From the NCBI GenBank assembly GCA_964591605.1, contig CAZQEN010000314.1, forward strand, positions 1 through 9,089: a stretch of DNA of 9,089 nt, in the 5' to 3' direction. The DNA comes from CAYLLT01 sp964591605. GTDB lineage: Bacteria > Planctomycetota > Phycisphaerae > UBA1845 > PWPN01. The notes below the pieces were generated by a model. It made no database searches, was not told the DNA's origin, and saw nothing but the letters and a program-made list of their open reading frames with translations. The translations under genes and the position numbers were made by a program. Shown in pieces: positions 7,901-9,089 of the stretch (its first letter is position 1; each line of letters begins with the position of its first letter).

Positions 7901-8036
7901 CGAAACCACCCTCCTGCGCTCCCAGATCCAGACCGTCTACGCCTCCAGCCTCTCCATGATGCCCGAAGACCTCGAACAGACCATCACCCCCCGGCAGATG
8001 GCGGATCTCATCGCCTACCTGAAGGCCTCCCGCTAA
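4977..8036 (+). CDS. PVC-type haem protein: dehydrogenase-like propeller, HEAT repeats and CxxCH haem domain
   Basis: With the TTG start the product has 1019 residues. A signal peptide (about 1-20, cleavage after VLA) exports it to the periplasm. Residues about 33-425 form a sorbosone/glucose-dehydrogenase-like beta-propeller of the planctomycete 'membrane-bound dehydrogenase' type, with conserved VAMAFDAAGRMYVVEMR (54-70) and a possible Ca-binding loop DTDGDGRAD (135-143). Residues about 430-880 are Ala/Leu/Asp-rich helical repeats of HEAT type. The C-terminus (about 885-1019) is the Pirellula/Verrucomicrobium haem domain with CAACH at 899-903 and candidate axial ligands Met994/Met995 before PEDL. 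The role of this architecture is poorly known; periplasmic oxidation with electron transfer is a reasonable inference. Starts at 4794 or 4845 would add repeat-encoded sequence and lack a good ribosome binding site. It is separated from the upstream cluster by 278 bp of repeats and probably has its own promoter. Confidence 0.92.
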   Translation: MLSTFSLSHLLTFALPSVLAGPLTPSEAIKAFQLADDRLVIDLVACEPQIEDPVAMAFDAAGRMYVVEMRGFQQGPDAKGLPGLGRVTMLEDRDHDGRYEYNTVFADHMYYATTVTAAYGGIVVGCAPDILFFKDTDGDGRADIRKVVYTGFGRGNHEQLLNSFQWAIDNWIHAASGGSGGQIRPANQPDAEPVNIGTRNFRFRITPDGDPAGFETVSGGAQWGLATDDADHWFTAQNPRHIIQIVLPEHYTRRNPLLAVPKTLVDIPDHGAACKVFRVSPLEEWRVVRTRQRAATMANKYPPNELVPGGFITSGCGIHIYRADLLPEGYDGQSFTCEPANNLIHRDRLAGPGPQLTAVRIDDNRDFLASTDGWFRPVTTLTGPDGGLYVVDMYREIIETPASIPPEILKTINMDNGNNMGRIYRIRPADTPPRPVPDLAAAPTQQLVDRLGEANSWIRLTAQRLLYERRDPAALPALTKLASQEKPLSRLHALCTLADMNGLTSDLLAGALRDPDARVRAAALRLSEPFLSGDAAQAETLLGVVTGLKDDPSADVRFQLALTLSMAGPGRSTDCLLALARRDLEDPWIRTAILLALGDRPAGFWNQLRTRTALFERPTPPATEFTRDLASVVGAGQQAPDWVALLEPLSQMSRNQNWAVQAVLDGLRVGLDRAGGHAKLSGPPDAARVPGLLLNLLDQAAVIRSAAWALGARMTWPPSAEYDQALQKALDAATDSEGPLPERSAALQFAAVGPPDRVAPRLLKLLDPEQPVEIQKSVVAALGASDRVEIAAQLLDRDRWFAYTPAVRDAVISAVLARNAFVPPLLKAIQDGYVPAWIIDAPQRERLLASRDPAIRDAAARVLAPASAGERQKVFEAYLPALNQSPDPARGREVFRTHCAACHLLEGFGSAVGPDLAGVRDRPADQLLGDILLPSRTVTAGYSAYMIETRDGDSLTGVIANESATAITLRQKDGVETTLLRSQIQTVYASSLSMMPEDLEQTITPRQMADLIAYLKASR
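4985..5020. repeat. Tandem 8-bp repeat (CACTTTCT) encoding the signal-peptide core
   Basis: Four and a half octamers are present: CACTTTCT twice, CACCTTCT, CACTTTCG, then CACT. They lie inside the first codons of the haem-protein gene and are translated as TFSLSHLLTFAL. Because 8 is not a multiple of 3, one added or lost unit would shift the frame. Confidence 0.85.
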
Positions 8037-8045
8037 CCGGGAGGC
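8025..8045 (+). terminator. Stem-loop spanning the stop codon of the haem-protein gene
   Basis: GCCTCCCG (8025-8032) pairs perfectly with CGGGAGGC (8038-8045) around a 5-nt loop that contains part of the TAA stop. It is a short, very GC-rich hairpin at the gene end, but no T-tract follows, so terminator function is only possible. Confidence 0.35.
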
Positions 8046-8060
8046 GCCGGGTGCCAGAAA

Positions 8061-8284
8061 CTAGTGCCGTTTTCGGTATGAGAGTTTCGCACACACCGTA
8101 GCGGCCGCCCCCTCCGTGTCACGCGGTGTGTCGTCCGCCCCCGCCGCGCCCGGCCGCCACGGGGGGCGAGGTTGGGAATTTATTGGCTTTCGAGCCCATT
8201 ATCAGTACTGATAAAGGGGTCGCGGGGGGAAAAATTCCCAGCCTCGGCGGCCGCTACAAAGTCTCTTACCGAAAACGGCACTAG
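8061..8284. mobile_element. MITE-like 224-bp nested hairpin element with perfect terminal inverted repeats
   Basis: The ends are perfect 18-bp inverted repeats, CTAGTGCCGTTTTCGGTA at 8061-8078 and its complement at 8267-8284. Inside them, 8098-8109 pairs perfectly with 8246-8257, and 8168-8181 pairs with 8232-8245 at 13 of 14 positions. At the tip, TTATCAGTACTGATAA (8199-8214) is a perfect palindrome with the same centre as the 8168/8245 arms. The left arm carries about 58 bp (8110-8167) with no partner on the right. The palindromic CTAG at both outer ends could be a 4-bp target duplication flanking 14-bp repeats starting TGCCGTTTTC. No transposase or convincing gene lies inside. A structured RNA or a long bidirectional terminator are alternatives. 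Confidence 0.6.
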
Positions 8285-8325
8285 CGCAGACAACCGAAAC
8301 CGTGTCACCGAAAAGGGCACTCGCG
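8266..8325. repeat. Direct repeat of the element's terminal sequence
   Basis: Bases 8266-8286 and 8305-8325 are identical at 18 of 21 positions; the shared core is ACCGAAAA(C/G)GGCACT. A shorter ACCGAAA also occurs at 8293-8299. The second copy sits outside the hairpin element and directly abuts another stem-loop. It may be the end of a second, decayed or nested element. Confidence 0.6.
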
Positions 8326-8357
8326 GACACCCTGGTGGAGGCCCTACCAGTGTGTCC
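8325..8357. terminator. Strong stem-loop between the convergent genes
   Basis: GGACACCCTGGT (8325-8336) pairs with ACCAGTGTGTCC (8346-8357) at 11 of 12 positions around a 9-nt loop. Read leftward it lies 64 nt after the stop of the thrombospondin-repeat gene, with a TTTT about 10 nt beyond the stem; read rightward no T-run follows. It may terminate the leftward gene or belong to the neighbouring repeat. Confidence 0.4.
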
Positions 8358-8421
8358 TGAAACCCTGCAACGGCCGGGTACCTGCGGGACGCCGGCGCCA
8401 CACCGGCTTCAGGATGCAGCT

Positions 8422-9089
8422 CTATGGCGCCTCCACCGTGATGGTCACCGGCTCACTCCGCAGCGTGACCCACTCGCCGGACTCGGTCATTGACGTTCCG
8501 GTCCAGAAGCGCATGCGGTAGGTCCCCGGCTTGGGCGCGACGCTCAGGCTAAACGTAGCAACCACCTGCTGACTGCCGGCCAATGGCGTCTGGAACGTGG
8601 CGCTCGACCAGCCGTCCGTGCACCAAAGCTCCCCGCAGCGGCTGTTGATCCAGCCGTCGACCTCTCTGACCTCAATGAGCTCGCCATCCAGCGGCATCCA
8701 CTGCATGCCCTCGAATCGCACGACATTAGGTACGTTCACCGTCAACTGGCCGTAGAAGTCGGTCAGACCGTCTGTCAGAGGTGGATTCACTACGACGCTC
8801 AACTGGACCGTCCCGCCGCTGGGCGGCAGCGTGACCGAGCTACTGCCGGTCGTGCTTTCGACGAGAGCGGCCGAGAGTTCCGGGCCGCCGCCTTCGCTCA
8901 TGAAGGCTTCGGAGAACCCCTCTCCGCCCGAAAGCCCCTCACCCCCGCCTGTGTCGCACGCATCGCCGATGCCGTCTTCGTCCGCGTCCTGCTGCAGCGG
9001 GTTGAACGCGGTCGGGCAGTTGTCGCACGCGTCCCCGACGTAATCGCTGTCCGAATCGTCCTGACCGGGGTTGTATTCCTCCGGGCAGT
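8422..9089 (-). CDS. C-terminal part of a secreted protein with thrombospondin type 3 repeats (5' end outside the window)
   Basis: The frame is open from the right edge to the TAG at 8422-8424 and gives 221 residues. Residues 1-45 of the visible part carry two Ca-binding thrombospondin type 3 repeats, the clearest being NPLQQDADEDGIGDACD (29-45) with DNCP at 22-25; the first is cut by the window edge. A Gly/Glu/Ser-rich linker (about 46-85) leads to a beta-rich C-terminal region (about 90-221) with a close Cys pair in RCGELWC and no recognised domain. Such repeats bind calcium in extracellular proteins, so the protein is probably exported or on the surface. The internal ATG at 8901 is not the true start, since the repeat-coding frame continues upstream of it. 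Its coding is less GC-biased than the other genes. Neighbouring hairpins at 8325-8357 may end its transcript. Confidence 0.85.
   Translation of the reverse strand, partial: CPEEYNPGQDDSDSDYVGDACDNCPTAFNPLQQDADEDGIGDACDTGGGEGLSGGEGFSEAFMSEGGGPELSAALVESTTGSSSVTLPPSGGTVQLSVVVNPPLTDGLTDFYGQLTVNVPNVVRFEGMQWMPLDGELIEVREVDGWINSRCGELWCTDGWSSATFQTPLAGSQQVVATFSLSVAPKPGTYRMRFWTGTSMTESGEWVTLRSEPVTITVEAP

Noticed and set aside
8172..8401. Two small overlapping open frames, one on each strand, in the hairpin element
   Set aside because: Both are formed from inverted-repeat sequence, lack ribosome binding sites and resemble no protein.
8391..8407. GCCGG/CCGGC hairpin as terminator of the leftward gene
   Set aside because: The stem has only 5 bp with no T-tract; such pairings are common by chance at this GC content.

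Overview
The window is GC-rich DNA from a bacterium of the PVC superphylum, most probably a planctomycete. The strongest sign is the large protein at 4977-8036, which joins a planctomycete/verrucomicrobial type sorbosone-dehydrogenase-like propeller, HEAT-like repeats and a C-terminal CxxCH haem domain. Secreted proteins with thrombospondin type 3 repeats and ceramidase-like proteins are also frequent in that group. The assignment rests on protein families, not on a marker gene.

Layout. Bases 1-1374 are read leftward. A biotin-protein ligase (birA, 1374 to 520) is followed 33 bp later by the start of an unrecognised basic, membrane-associated protein that leaves the window at base 1. A 125-bp divergent gap (1375-1499) separates these from a rightward cluster: a probable exported DUF6263-like protein (1500-2627), a metallo-beta-lactamase-fold protein with a degenerate metal motif that starts at TTG (2672-3334), and a neutral-ceramidase-like protein (3340-4698). 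Spacings are 44 and 5 bp, so the three probably form one operon.

Bases 4699-4976 carry no convincing gene but are rich in repeats: a long inverted repeat just after the ceramidase-like gene, then nine 7-bp units. The haem protein follows. Its best start is a TTG at 4977 behind a good AGGAG, and an 8-bp tandem repeat encodes most of its signal peptide.

Bases 8037-8421 lie between converging genes and hold the most interesting DNA in the window. A 224-bp nested hairpin (8061-8284) has perfect 18-bp ends and looks like a small non-autonomous element. Beside it are a second, direct copy of its end sequence and another strong stem-loop. Leftward from the right edge runs the 3' part of a secreted calcium-binding protein with thrombospondin type 3 repeats (8422-9089).

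How the genes work together is only partly clear. BirA is housekeeping. The exported DUF6263-like protein, the two hydrolase-fold proteins and the periplasmic haem protein could serve one catabolic or envelope pathway, but no substrate can be read from the sequence. No tRNA, rRNA, CRISPR array or transposase gene was seen.
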